Source: Synechococcus sp. BO 8801 (GTDB lineage Bacteria > Cyanobacteriota > Cyanobacteriia > PCC-6307 > Cyanobiaceae). From it: a DNA stretch of 64,000 bases. Below the pieces are notes generated by a model. The model was not told the origin of the DNA. It made no database searches and saw nothing but the letters and a program-made list of their open reading frames with translations. The DNA is taken from assembly GCF_002252675.1 (NCBI RefSeq), contig NZ_NQKY01000008.1, positions 77,841-141,840 on the forward strand. The letters are read 5' to 3'. The translations under genes were made by a program, and so were the position numbers. Of this stretch, positions 9,463 through 16,612 are shown piece by piece (position 1 is the stretch's first letter; every line of letters begins with the position of its first letter).

Positions 9463-9959
9463 CGCCCCTCCTCCTCCACCGGCGGGGTCAGAGCCACCCA
9501 CTCCAATTCGCCGGCGTGGACCAGGGGAAAGGGGTTGGCGGCCCCGGCCAGCCACCGGGCCTCAGGATCGCGGGACAGGGCCCGCCGGGCCGCGACCTCG
9601 AACCGACCCTGCACCGCATCGATCTCGCTGGCCGGGATGGCCAGCCACTGGCGGCGGCTGCGCCAGCGGATCAGCAGCAGACCTTCCTCCCGTTCCGCGT
9701 CCCAGAGCAGCTCCCGGCCCAGGAAGCCGTCCTGGCGTTGCAGCCACGGTCCCCAGCTCTCCTCCTCCGCCTGCAGCCAGGCCCCCCGGGCGTCGGCGGG
9801 CACCTTCACCCTCAGGTGCTCCACCACCGGCCCCTGGGGCTGGGCGAGGGCGGCCGGGGTGGCGGCCTGGGCCGTGGCGGGAAGGCCGACCAGCACGACA
9901 GTGAGCAGGAAGAACGCGGCCAGCAAGGTAGCCAGCCAGCGGTTCGGTCGACGGATCAC
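9459..9959 (-). CDS. TIGR03792-type cyanobacterial exported protein
   Basis: The 166-residue protein has a clear signal peptide ([20 protein letters not shown], then ATAQAA). The small domain that follows resembles TIGR03792 proteins, an uncharacterised cyanobacterial family (VEHLRVKVP, then a Trp-rich stretch and [16 protein letters not shown]). The GTG start at 9959 overlaps the ispF stop (GTGA), and its own stop overlaps larB (TTGA). It therefore sits inside a translationally coupled set ispF - this gene - larB. The function is unknown. Confidence 0.78.
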   Translation of the reverse strand: MIRRPNRWLATLLAAFFLLTVVLVGLPATAQAATPAALAQPQGPVVEHLRVKVPADARGAWLQAEEESWGPWLQRQDGFLGRELLWDAEREEGLLLIRWRSRRQWLAIPASEIDAVQGRFEVAARRALSRDPEARWLAGAANPFPLVHAGELEWVALTPPVEEEGR

Positions 9960-10441
9960 GGCCGCTGCAGCAGCGCCACCGCATGGCAGGCGATGCCCTC
10001 CTGGCGGCCCGTGGGCCCGAGTCCCTCGTTGGTGGTCGCCTTGACCCCCACCTGCTCAGGGGCCAGGCCCATGCGGCCGGCGATCGCCTCCCGCATGGCG
10101 GCGATGTGGGGCTTGAGCCGGGGCCGCTCCGCCACCACCACCGTGTCGACGTTCAGCACGAGCCAGCCCCGCTCCGCCACCAGCGCCACCACCTGCTCCA
10201 GCAGCACCAGGCTGTCGGCGCCACGCCAGCGCTCGTCCTCCGGCGGAAAGTGGGTGCCGATGTCCCCCAGGCTGAGGGCCCCCAGCAGGGCATCCATCAG
10301 GGCGTGCACGAGTACGTCGGCGTCGCTGTGGCCGTCCAGCCCCAGGCCGTCGGGGTGCTCCAGGCGCACGCCGCCCAGGATCAGGGGACGGCCGGGGACG
10401 AGCCGGTGGATGTCGTAGCCGTTGCCGATGCGCAGCTGCAT
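9956..10441 (-). CDS. ispF: 2-C-methyl-D-erythritol 2,4-cyclodiphosphate synthase
   Basis: MEP-pathway enzyme that forms the cyclic diphosphate en route to isoprenoids. At 161 residues it has the standard length. The start reads [12 protein letters not shown] (metal-binding Asp and His at residues 9 and 11). Further motifs are [27 protein letters not shown] and the C-terminal [19 protein letters not shown]. The ATG at 10441 sits directly before the conserved N-terminus. trmD lies 52 bp upstream in the same direction. Confidence 0.97.
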   Translation of the reverse strand: MQLRIGNGYDIHRLVPGRPLILGGVRLEHPDGLGLDGHSDADVLVHALMDALLGALSLGDIGTHFPPEDERWRGADSLVLLEQVVALVAERGWLVLNVDTVVVAERPRLKPHIAAMREAIAGRMGLAPEQVGVKATTNEGLGPTGRQEGIACHAVALLQRP

Positions 10442-10493
10442 GGGGGGCGGTGGGGGCGGATCCAGTGTCGCCGGTGCGGGGCGATGGCGCGCC

Positions 10494-11189
10494 TCAGGTT
10501 TCCTGCTCCGCCTGCCACTGGGCCAGCAGGTCGGCGCGGCGCTCGCGGGTGCGGGCCACCTGCTGCTCCTGGCGCCAGCGGGCGATGGCGCCATGGTCGC
10601 CGCTGCGCAGCACCTCCGGCACCGCCATGCCGCGGAACTCCGCCGGCCGGGTGTAGTGGGGGTGCTCCAGCAGCAGGCTGCTGTGGCTTTCGGCTTCGAG
10701 GCAGTCCGGTGAACCCACGGTGCCGGGAAGCAGCCGCACCACGCCGCTGATCACCACCAGGGCCGGCAGCTCCCCGCCGGTGAGCACGAAATCGCCCAGG
10801 GACACCTCCTCGTCCGCCAGGGGCCGGATGCGCTCGTCGAAGCCCTCGTAGTGGCCGCAGAGCAGCACCAGCTGGTCGTGCTCGGAGGCCCAGCGGCGCA
10901 GGTCGCGCTGGTGCAGCGGCTGGCCCTGGGGGCTCATCAGCAGCACGCGGCGGCGCGGCAGCACCGGGATCGCCTCGAAGGCGGCGTAGACCGGCTCGGG
11001 CTTGAGCACCATGCCGGCACCGCCGCCGTAGGGCACGTCGTCCACCTTGCGGTAGCGATCGGTGGCGTGGTCGCGGGGGTTGTGGGTGTGGACCTCGGCG
11101 ATGCCGGCGGCGAAGGCACGGCCGATCACCCCCAGCCCCAGCAGGGGCGTGAAGGCGTCCGGCACCAGGCTCACCACGTCGAAGCGCAT
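10494..11189 (-). CDS. trmD: tRNA (guanine-37-N1)-methyltransferase
   Basis: SPOUT-family enzyme that methylates G37 in tRNAs and prevents frameshifting. The 231-residue product begins [12 protein letters not shown] and contains [15 protein letters not shown], the knot segment [29 protein letters not shown] and [12 protein letters not shown]. The gene lies seven bases after the bilin-lyase-like gene and before ispF, so the three are probably one transcript. Confidence 0.97.
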   Translation of the reverse strand: MRFDVVSLVPDAFTPLLGLGVIGRAFAAGIAEVHTHNPRDHATDRYRKVDDVPYGGGAGMVLKPEPVYAAFEAIPVLPRRRVLLMSPQGQPLHQRDLRRWASEHDQLVLLCGHYEGFDERIRPLADEEVSLGDFVLTGGELPALVVISGVVRLLPGTVGSPDCLEAESHSSLLLEHPHYTRPAEFRGMAVPEVLRSGDHGAIARWRQEQQVARTRERRADLLAQWQAEQET

Positions 11190-11196
11190 GGGGAGC

Positions 11197-11718
11197 TCAG
11201 CCGGCGGGTCGGCTGACCCGCCGGATCTCGGAGCTGAAGCTGGCCCGGCCCGGGCGGCCGTCGGGGTGGTGCTCCACGCTGCTGCGCAGGCGCAGGTTGG
11301 CCTTGGTGAACCAGATCCGCTCCCGCACCGACGCCCCGGCCCGCTCGCTGGTCAGCTCCAGGCTCCCATCCGGCCACAGCTGCCAGTGCCCCGTGCTGGC
11401 GGCCCCGTCCGGGGCGCTGCCCTGGAAGCCGCCGTCGGGACGGAACAGCAGCCGGTGGCGGCCACCGCCGGGTGGGGTGATCTCCAGCCCTCCCGGCTCG
11501 CCGCTCTGCTCAGGGGCCAGGTAGGTGACCGTCAGTTCGCCCCGCTCGGAGCTGTGCCAGCTGGCCTCGTCCGCCTCGGCCTCCCGCGCCGCCTCTGCCG
11601 CCTCCTCGAGGCTGAAGCAGCTGCGCAGGGAGAGCCAGTCGCCGGCGCAGAAGGCCAGGAACGCCGCGATCGTCTCGGGAGGGAAGGGGGCGGCGGGCGG
11701 CTCGGTCGCGCTGGTCAC
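11197..11718 (-). CDS. CpcS/CpeS-type phycobiliprotein lyase
   Basis: This 173-residue protein matches the CpcS/CpeS bilin lyase pattern. A short N-terminal helix is followed by CAGDWLSLRSCFSL, then beta-strands in a lipocalin-like order (HRLLFRPDGGFQG, GHWQLWPDGSLEL, ERIWFTKANLRLR). The typical ending FSSEIRR-V closes the protein. Members attach phycobilins to phycobiliprotein cysteines, but which bilin and subunit cannot be told from this sequence. It lies between era and trmD on the same strand. Confidence 0.78.
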   Translation of the reverse strand: MTSATEPPAAPFPPETIAAFLAFCAGDWLSLRSCFSLEEAAEAAREAEADEASWHSSERGELTVTYLAPEQSGEPGGLEITPPGGGRHRLLFRPDGGFQGSAPDGAASTGHWQLWPDGSLELTSERAGASVRERIWFTKANLRLRSSVEHHPDGRPGRASFSSEIRRVSRPAG

Positions 11719-11820
11719 GGAGGGGGCGGCGGGAGATCGGGGCCGGTGGGCCCCGGTTGGGATCCTCGCAAACCCCCCGCTGCAGGGGTGCGCTGTGGGG
11801 GCTGCAGAGCGCCGGCGGCC

Positions 11821-12804
11821 TCAGTCGCCCCGGTAGCCCAGCTCGGCCAGCCGGCCCGGATGGCTGCGCCAGTTGGGCACCACCTTGACGAACAGCTCGA
11901 GGTACACCGGACCGTCGAACACCTTCTGCATCTGCAGCCGCGCCCCCTGGCCGATCGCCTTGAGCATCTGCCCCCCCTTGCCGATCAGGATGCCCTTCTG
12001 GCTGCTGCGCTCCACCAGCACGGTGGCGAGCACGGCCGTGCGCACCTTGCCCTTCGCCTCCTCCTCCACGATCCGCTCGATCCGCACCGCCACCGAGTGG
12101 GGCACCTCCTCCCGGGTGAGGGTCAGCACCTGCTCCCGGATCAGCTCCGCCAGCAGCAGCTGCTCCGGCTGGTCGCTGACCGTGTCGGCCGGGTAGAGCA
12201 GGGGGCCCGGCGGCAGGTCGGCCGCCAGGGCCTCCACCAGGGCCTGGCAGCCATCGCCGTTGAGGGCGCTGCAGGGGTGCAGGGGCCAGGTCACGGGGCG
12301 ATCGCCACCCTCCGCCATCAGCTCCCGGTAGGTGGCGGCCAGATCCTCGGCGTCGGCGCCGACCCGGTCGCTCTTGTTGAGGGCCACATGCACCGGCACG
12401 CGGCTGTGGCGGAGCAGGTCGACGATGAACCCGTCCCCCCGGCCGGCCGGCTGGCTGGCATCCACCAGCAGCAGCACCACATCCACCTCGCCGATGGCAC
12501 CCCGGGCGCTCTGGACGAGGCGTTCCCCCAGCAGGTGATGGGGTTTGTGGATCCCCGGGGTGTCCAGCAGGATCAGCTGGGCGGCGGGGGTGGTGAGGAT
12601 GGCCCGCAGCCGGTTGCGGGTGGTCTGGGCCACGGGGGAGGTGATGGCCACCTTCTGGCCCACCAGCTGGTTGAGCAGGGTGGATTTGCCCACGTTCGGC
12701 CGGCCGATCAGGGCCACGAAGCCGGAACGGAAGACAGGCGCTTCAGGGTTGCCCTCATCGGGCTGGGCATCGCCGGGGCTGGCGGTCGGGGCGCTCGGGT
12801 CCAT
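11821..12804 (-). CDS. era: GTPase Era
   Basis: Ribosome-assembly GTPase acting on 16S rRNA and the 30S subunit. The 327-residue protein has G1 GRPNVGKST (about residue 34), switch I TTRNR, G3 DTPG, G4 NKSD, and a C-terminal KH domain with ILIGKGGQMLKAIG. The ATG at 12804 gives an acidic N-terminal extension of about 25 residues before the G domain. The longer upstream frame is a shadow of the divergent gene. The start is 46 bp from the start of the plus-strand neighbour. Confidence 0.97.
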   Translation of the reverse strand: MDPSAPTASPGDAQPDEGNPEAPVFRSGFVALIGRPNVGKSTLLNQLVGQKVAITSPVAQTTRNRLRAILTTPAAQLILLDTPGIHKPHHLLGERLVQSARGAIGEVDVVLLLVDASQPAGRGDGFIVDLLRHSRVPVHVALNKSDRVGADAEDLAATYRELMAEGGDRPVTWPLHPCSALNGDGCQALVEALAADLPPGPLLYPADTVSDQPEQLLLAELIREQVLTLTREEVPHSVAVRIERIVEEEAKGKVRTAVLATVLVERSSQKGILIGKGGQMLKAIGQGARLQMQKVFDGPVYLELFVKVVPNWRSHPGRLAELGYRGD

Positions 12805-12850
12805 AGCCTCAACACTGCCAGTCCGCGGGCCCCGCCGCCCGTCCGCCGCC

Positions 12851-13426
12851 ATGACCGATGACGCCCCGCTGACCGAGACCCCCTTGAACGGGACCCCCCT
12901 GGCGCCGAGCTTCCCCCAGGCGATGGAGATCGCGGCCCAGTGGATCGGTCTCTGGGAAGCCGGGGAACTCAGCGATGAGGTGCTGGCCGATCGGGTGGGG
13001 GAGCTGGTGGCGAGCCGGGACGGGGCCCGTGGCTTTTTCGTGGTCGGCCTCACCGGCGAGGCGCCCCTGCTCGACCGGCTGCCGGAACCCCTGGTGGTCG
13101 CCCTGCGGCAGGTGGGTCCGGGGGTGGTGGATCTCACCGCGCGCAATCTGGCCATGAGCACGGCGATGGTGCTGCACCACCGCCGTTCAGGGGACCTGGA
13201 GCACCAGGCCGGCTCGGAGCGCGTCCAGCTGCGCAGCACCGAGCTGCTGCGCCAGCTGGAGCCGGTGGCCGTGAAGCAGCGCCTCGAGACCCTGCTGGCG
13301 GCCGCCGCGGAGGACGGTGCAACCGAGGCGGTGGTGGCGGAGGACAGGGCCTTCCTCGACCGCTGGGGGTACGACGCCGAACAGCGTCAGGCAATCGCCG
13401 CCGCCATCGAGGCCGTGGCTGACTGA
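12851..13426 (+). CDS. Conserved hypothetical protein (191 aa)
   Basis: Acidic, mostly helical soluble protein that starts at ATG 12851 and is divergent from era. No signal peptide or membrane segment is visible. Distinct segments are AAQWIGLWEAGELSDEVLAD, RGFFVVGLTGEAPLLDRLP and MVLHHRRSGDLEHQAG. I do not recognise a domain. Codon use and a folded-protein composition support a real gene. It converges on the outer-membrane barrel gene with 33 bp between the stops. Confidence 0.75.
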   Translation: MTDDAPLTETPLNGTPLAPSFPQAMEIAAQWIGLWEAGELSDEVLADRVGELVASRDGARGFFVVGLTGEAPLLDRLPEPLVVALRQVGPGVVDLTARNLAMSTAMVLHHRRSGDLEHQAGSERVQLRSTELLRQLEPVAVKQRLETLLAAAAEDGATEAVVAEDRAFLDRWGYDAEQRQAIAAAIEAVAD

Positions 13427-13459
13427 GCCACGAACCCGGCAAACATCCTGGCCTGGGCC

Positions 13460-14140
13460 TCAGAACTTCAGGTAGAGCAGCGTCATGGCCTGAAGGGCGT
13501 CGAAAGTGACGCCATCGGGCAGGAAGACGTAGTTGACGTTGAACCCGAGGGTCACGTTCTGGGTGATGTTCAGATCGACGCCGCCGGTGAGCATGGCGTT
13601 CGTCTGGCCGGTGGAATAGGTGTTGGTGGCGATACCGCCCCCCAGGTAGGGGGAGACCACGGAGCGACGGAACAGATCCAGGGTGAGGGGCAACTGGAAG
13701 GAGGTCTGGCCGTTGTAGCGGCCCAGCACATCACGGTTGCCGAAGATCACACTGGGACGCAGGGAGACCGCCAGGGTTTCATTGAGTTTGTACCCGATCC
13801 GACCGGTGAACACCCCGCTGTTGGGCAGGTCACTGCCGAAATTGACGCCCCCACCGATGCCGTAGATGCCCACGTTCTCGATCGGTTTGCCCTGACGCGG
13901 CACGATCGCCAGCTCGGCGGGATCCCGGTTGGCCGGAGGCGGGAGGTAGTCGGCAGGAAGGGTGGCCGCGTCGGTGACGGGTTCCCAGCCGGCCGCCGCG
14001 GGCTCCGGGGCGATGGGGACCCAGGGAGCCGGTGGCGCCGGCAGCGACTGGGCCCGACCCGGATCGGCAGCCAGGGCCAGGGCCAGCCAGGCCAGACCGA
14101 CCAGGGCGCCGCCGCCTGGGTGGAGCCGGATCCGCTTCAC
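13460..14140 (-). CDS. Small outer-membrane beta-barrel protein
   Basis: The 226-residue protein has an N-terminal signal peptide (LVGLAWLALALAADPGRAQS), a Pro-rich linker (residues about 34-75), then alternating amphipathic strands. The sequence ends with an aromatic residue (LLYLKF), the classical outer-membrane barrel signature. Visible strands include TGRIGYKLNETLAVSLRPSV, VSPYLGGGIATNTYS, MLTGGVDLNITQ and VTLGFNVNYVFL. The start overlaps the upstream gene stop (ATGA). As the last gene of the SLBB operon it could form or line an outer-membrane passage for the exported polymer; this is inference. Confidence 0.78.
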   Translation of the reverse strand: MKRIRLHPGGGALVGLAWLALALAADPGRAQSLPAPPAPWVPIAPEPAAAGWEPVTDAATLPADYLPPPANRDPAELAIVPRQGKPIENVGIYGIGGGVNFGSDLPNSGVFTGRIGYKLNETLAVSLRPSVIFGNRDVLGRYNGQTSFQLPLTLDLFRRSVVSPYLGGGIATNTYSTGQTNAMLTGGVDLNITQNVTLGFNVNYVFLPDGVTFDALQAMTLLYLKF

Positions 14141-15222
14141 TGGGCCACCACGGCGCCGGCTGGACCGGCCGGGGCCGGGGTGGGGGCGGGAGCTTCCGCC
14201 ACAGGGGCCACCGTGGCAGCGGCCGGGGGCGGTGGCGGGGCGATCGGGGCGCTGCTGGCCACCGGCGAGACCCGCACAGGGGCGGGGGTGGCCCTGTCCT
14301 CAGCAGGGAGCGGCTGCAGGTTCACGACCGTGGGGGTGACGGTCCCGGGGGCCTGGGCCGGCTGGCGGCTGGACCACTCCTTGATGTCCTCGATCACCGC
14401 GGGATCGTCCGGCTGGCTGAGCACATCGACGCTGCCGTCGGCCTGGATCGCAAGGGGCACCTGGGTGGGCTTGCTGACCCGGGTCGAGGGCACATGGATG
14501 ACCCGGGCCTGCTGGAGCTTGGCCGTCTTGGTGGGCGTGGGGGTCGGCAGGGTGCGGATCGCCTGGCGCATCGGTTCCCTCAGGTTCTGGGGAATGGGAG
14601 CCATCGGATCGCCGCTGCTGGCCCAGCGGGCCCGCTCCGCCCGGGCCACGGTCGGCATGGCGGGCAGGCCAAGGTCCTGGATGGTGAGCACACCACCGAG
14701 GAGCTCGGAATTCGAGAAGTTGCGCTGCAGCAGGGTCTGGGCGCTGCCCAGGCCGGTGGTGCCGAGGGGAGGCCCATCGATGCGGAAGGACGCCGGGCGG
14801 GACGGGGCCTTGGCCAACTGGACCGGGGCGGTGCTCCGGCGGGCGACCGCCGGACGGCGACCGGGATCGGGCCGGGCGCGCGACACGTTGGAGGGACCGC
14901 TGAGATCGAGGCTGCGTGCGAGGGGGGCATCCAGCAGCGAACCGATCTTTTCGGAGGCCGAACTCAGCACATGGCCGGTGGTGGTGCCCAGGTCGTCGAG
15001 GGGCGAGGAGGTGTCGGGCGCTGGGGTGGTGGCCGTTGCTTCCGGCGCTGAGGCGATTGCTTCGTCCGTCCCCTTCGGATCAGCCGGCTGGGGGATGGTC
15101 ATGTCCTTGACCCGCGACTGCCAGCGGTCGTGGGCATCGATGGCCAGCAGCGGCAGCCAGATGGACTGGCTCAGCAGGGCCCAGGCGATGGCTTTGGGGC
15201 TGATGGTGGGTTCGCGGTACAT
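14137..15222 (-). CDS. Pro/Ala-rich membrane-anchored protein of unknown function
   Basis: This 361-residue protein has one N-terminal hydrophobic segment (AWALLSQSIWLPLLAIDAH, residues about 13-31) and then a long low-complexity body. A central part (about 100-250) is less repetitive, with FRIDGPPLGTTGLGSAQTLL and LLGGVLTIQDLGLPAMP. The last 70 residues are Pro/Ala-rich (VAPVAEAPAPTPAPAGPAG), which suggests an extended periplasmic arm. I recognise no family. It sits between an SLBB export gene (22 bp upstream) and the barrel gene (ATGA overlap). It may bridge inner and outer membranes like a TonB-type spacer, which is inference. Confidence 0.7.
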   Translation of the reverse strand: MYREPTISPKAIAWALLSQSIWLPLLAIDAHDRWQSRVKDMTIPQPADPKGTDEAIASAPEATATTPAPDTSSPLDDLGTTTGHVLSSASEKIGSLLDAPLARSLDLSGPSNVSRARPDPGRRPAVARRSTAPVQLAKAPSRPASFRIDGPPLGTTGLGSAQTLLQRNFSNSELLGGVLTIQDLGLPAMPTVARAERARWASSGDPMAPIPQNLREPMRQAIRTLPTPTPTKTAKLQQARVIHVPSTRVSKPTQVPLAIQADGSVDVLSQPDDPAVIEDIKEWSSRQPAQAPGTVTPTVVNLQPLPAEDRATPAPVRVSPVASSAPIAPPPPPAAATVAPVAEAPAPTPAPAGPAGAVVAQ

Positions 15223-15244
15223 GGGAGGGCTCGAGAAGCGGTTT

Positions 15245-16510
15245 TCAGCGGAAGTTGTTGTTGTTTCTGTTGCCGTTGAATGTATCTCGGAAGAAATAAT
15301 AGGAGCTGGCGGCCTGACTGAGGGGAACGATGACCTGATTGATGACGTCGAGGGCCTCGGCGTAGAAGGTGCGATTGACGATGATCGTGTCCCTGTCCCG
15401 GAGCGGGGGATTCAGCCCCTTGGAGACGCCGATCCCATCCCGGTAGCTGTAGACCTCCCGGGTGGTGGTGCCGTTGCGGTTGAGGCGGACGAGCTCGATG
15501 TCGTTCTTGTTGGCCCGCCAGTTCTCCGCACCACCGGCCCGGAAGATGGCCTCGGCCAGGGGGGTGTTGGCGGGAAGGCTGAGGTTGCCGGGGCTGCGGA
15601 CCTCGCCGATCACCGAGACATTGATGGTGGCCGGGGCCAGGTTGGTGGCGCCGATCTGGAGGATTTCCTCGGGGATCAGATCCTCCGTGCGGGCGACCAC
15701 GATCGTGTCGCCGTCGAACAGGATCGGGTTCTGCCGCTGGTTGCCGACCTGGAAGACCTGGGCCAGGTCCAGAACGGTCTGCTTCTGACTGCCGTCGGGC
15801 CCGGCCAGACGCCGCAGCAGCACCTTGCGGATGTCGGCGTTCAGGGTGACGCCGCCGGCGGTCTGGATCGCGGAAACTGGTGTGGAGAAGGAGGCCAGGG
15901 GGTAGAGGCCAGGACGACCCACCTCGCCGATGATGGTCACCTTCACGGGGCGGGGCGAAACGAGGCTGAGGATCAGCTCAGGCCGCACCAGCTGCTTCGC
16001 GTAGAGCGAGGTGAGCCAGCGGGTGGCCTGGCCGATGGTCAGGCCGGTGAGCTGCACCGATCCCAGGAGCGACAGGGTCGAAGTGCCGTCGGGAAGGATG
16101 GAGACCGCACCGCCGATGGCGGAGGCGGAAGGGTCGGTGAAGGTGAGTTGCAGACCATCCCCGGGGCCGAGGACGTAAAGATCGTTGTAGACCTCCGTGA
16201 CCGTGAGGGGCAGAGGGGCCGAGGAGGCGGGGCCAGCCAGGGGAGCGGCGCTCACGGCCGCGGCACCGCGCCAGGGGGAATGGGGCGCCACCCCCTGGGG
16301 CACCGAGGCCTTCAGTCCTGTCGGAGCCACCATCGCACCGACCAGACCCAGTGCGCCGAGGGAGGAAAGACGCCGCCGGATCGTGGGGCGAAGGCTCCTG
16401 CCACGGGAGGTTCCGTCAGATGCTGCAGATCCCTGACCTGCGGCAGATTCCCGGCGTGCCGACTGGCCTGCAGATCCCTGGCGTACAGATGTTCTGGGAG
16501 GAGAAGCCAC
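15245..16510 (-). CDS. SLBB-domain polysaccharide export protein (Wza-like)
   Basis: The product is about 421 residues from GTG 16510. A basic N-terminus and a signal-like segment (LGALGLVGAMVAPTG) precede a Poly_export domain (YVLGPGDGLQLTF, then SILPDGTSTLSLLGSVQLTG). Two SLBB repeats follow (VTIIGEVGRPGLYPL and INVSVIGEVRSPGNLSLP). Such proteins form the outer-membrane or periplasmic channel for capsular or exopolysaccharide. The C-terminus ends in a long Asn/Arg tail without an obvious Wza-type helix. The true start is uncertain because the first 40 residues are low complexity. It is divergent from the BY-kinase across about 100 bp. Confidence 0.85.
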   Translation of the reverse strand: MASPPRTSVRQGSAGQSARRESAAGQGSAASDGTSRGRSLRPTIRRRLSSLGALGLVGAMVAPTGLKASVPQGVAPHSPWRGAAAVSAAPLAGPASSAPLPLTVTEVYNDLYVLGPGDGLQLTFTDPSASAIGGAVSILPDGTSTLSLLGSVQLTGLTIGQATRWLTSLYAKQLVRPELILSLVSPRPVKVTIIGEVGRPGLYPLASFSTPVSAIQTAGGVTLNADIRKVLLRRLAGPDGSQKQTVLDLAQVFQVGNQRQNPILFDGDTIVVARTEDLIPEEILQIGATNLAPATINVSVIGEVRSPGNLSLPANTPLAEAIFRAGGAENWRANKNDIELVRLNRNGTTTREVYSYRDGIGVSKGLNPPLRDRDTIIVNRTFYAEALDVINQVIVPLSQAASSYYFFRDTFNGNRNNNNFR

Positions 16511-16525
16511 CGAAGGACATTAATC

Positions 16526-16553
16526 GGATTACCACCATAGACGCCCGAGTCAA
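16526..16553 (-). promoter_or_regulatory. Candidate promoter for the SLBB operon
   Basis: On the minus strand, TTGACT (16553-16548) is followed after 16 bp by TAATCC (16531-16526), about 15-20 bp before the GTG start at 16510. The -35 is good and the -10 is weak. The very short leader would suit a start slightly further downstream. The region lies between two divergent envelope genes, so it may carry shared control. Confidence 0.35.
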
Positions 16554-16612
16554 GGGGGCATTCTTTGCTGGTTGCCATTATCATCGGCTCAACTTTCCCT
16601 GCGGTTCATAAC

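Noticed and set aside
14120..16540. An 806-codon plus-strand frame through the SLBB and unknown membrane-protein genes
   Set aside because: It is antisense to three genes in an operon with signal peptides and recognised domains; its product has no family features.
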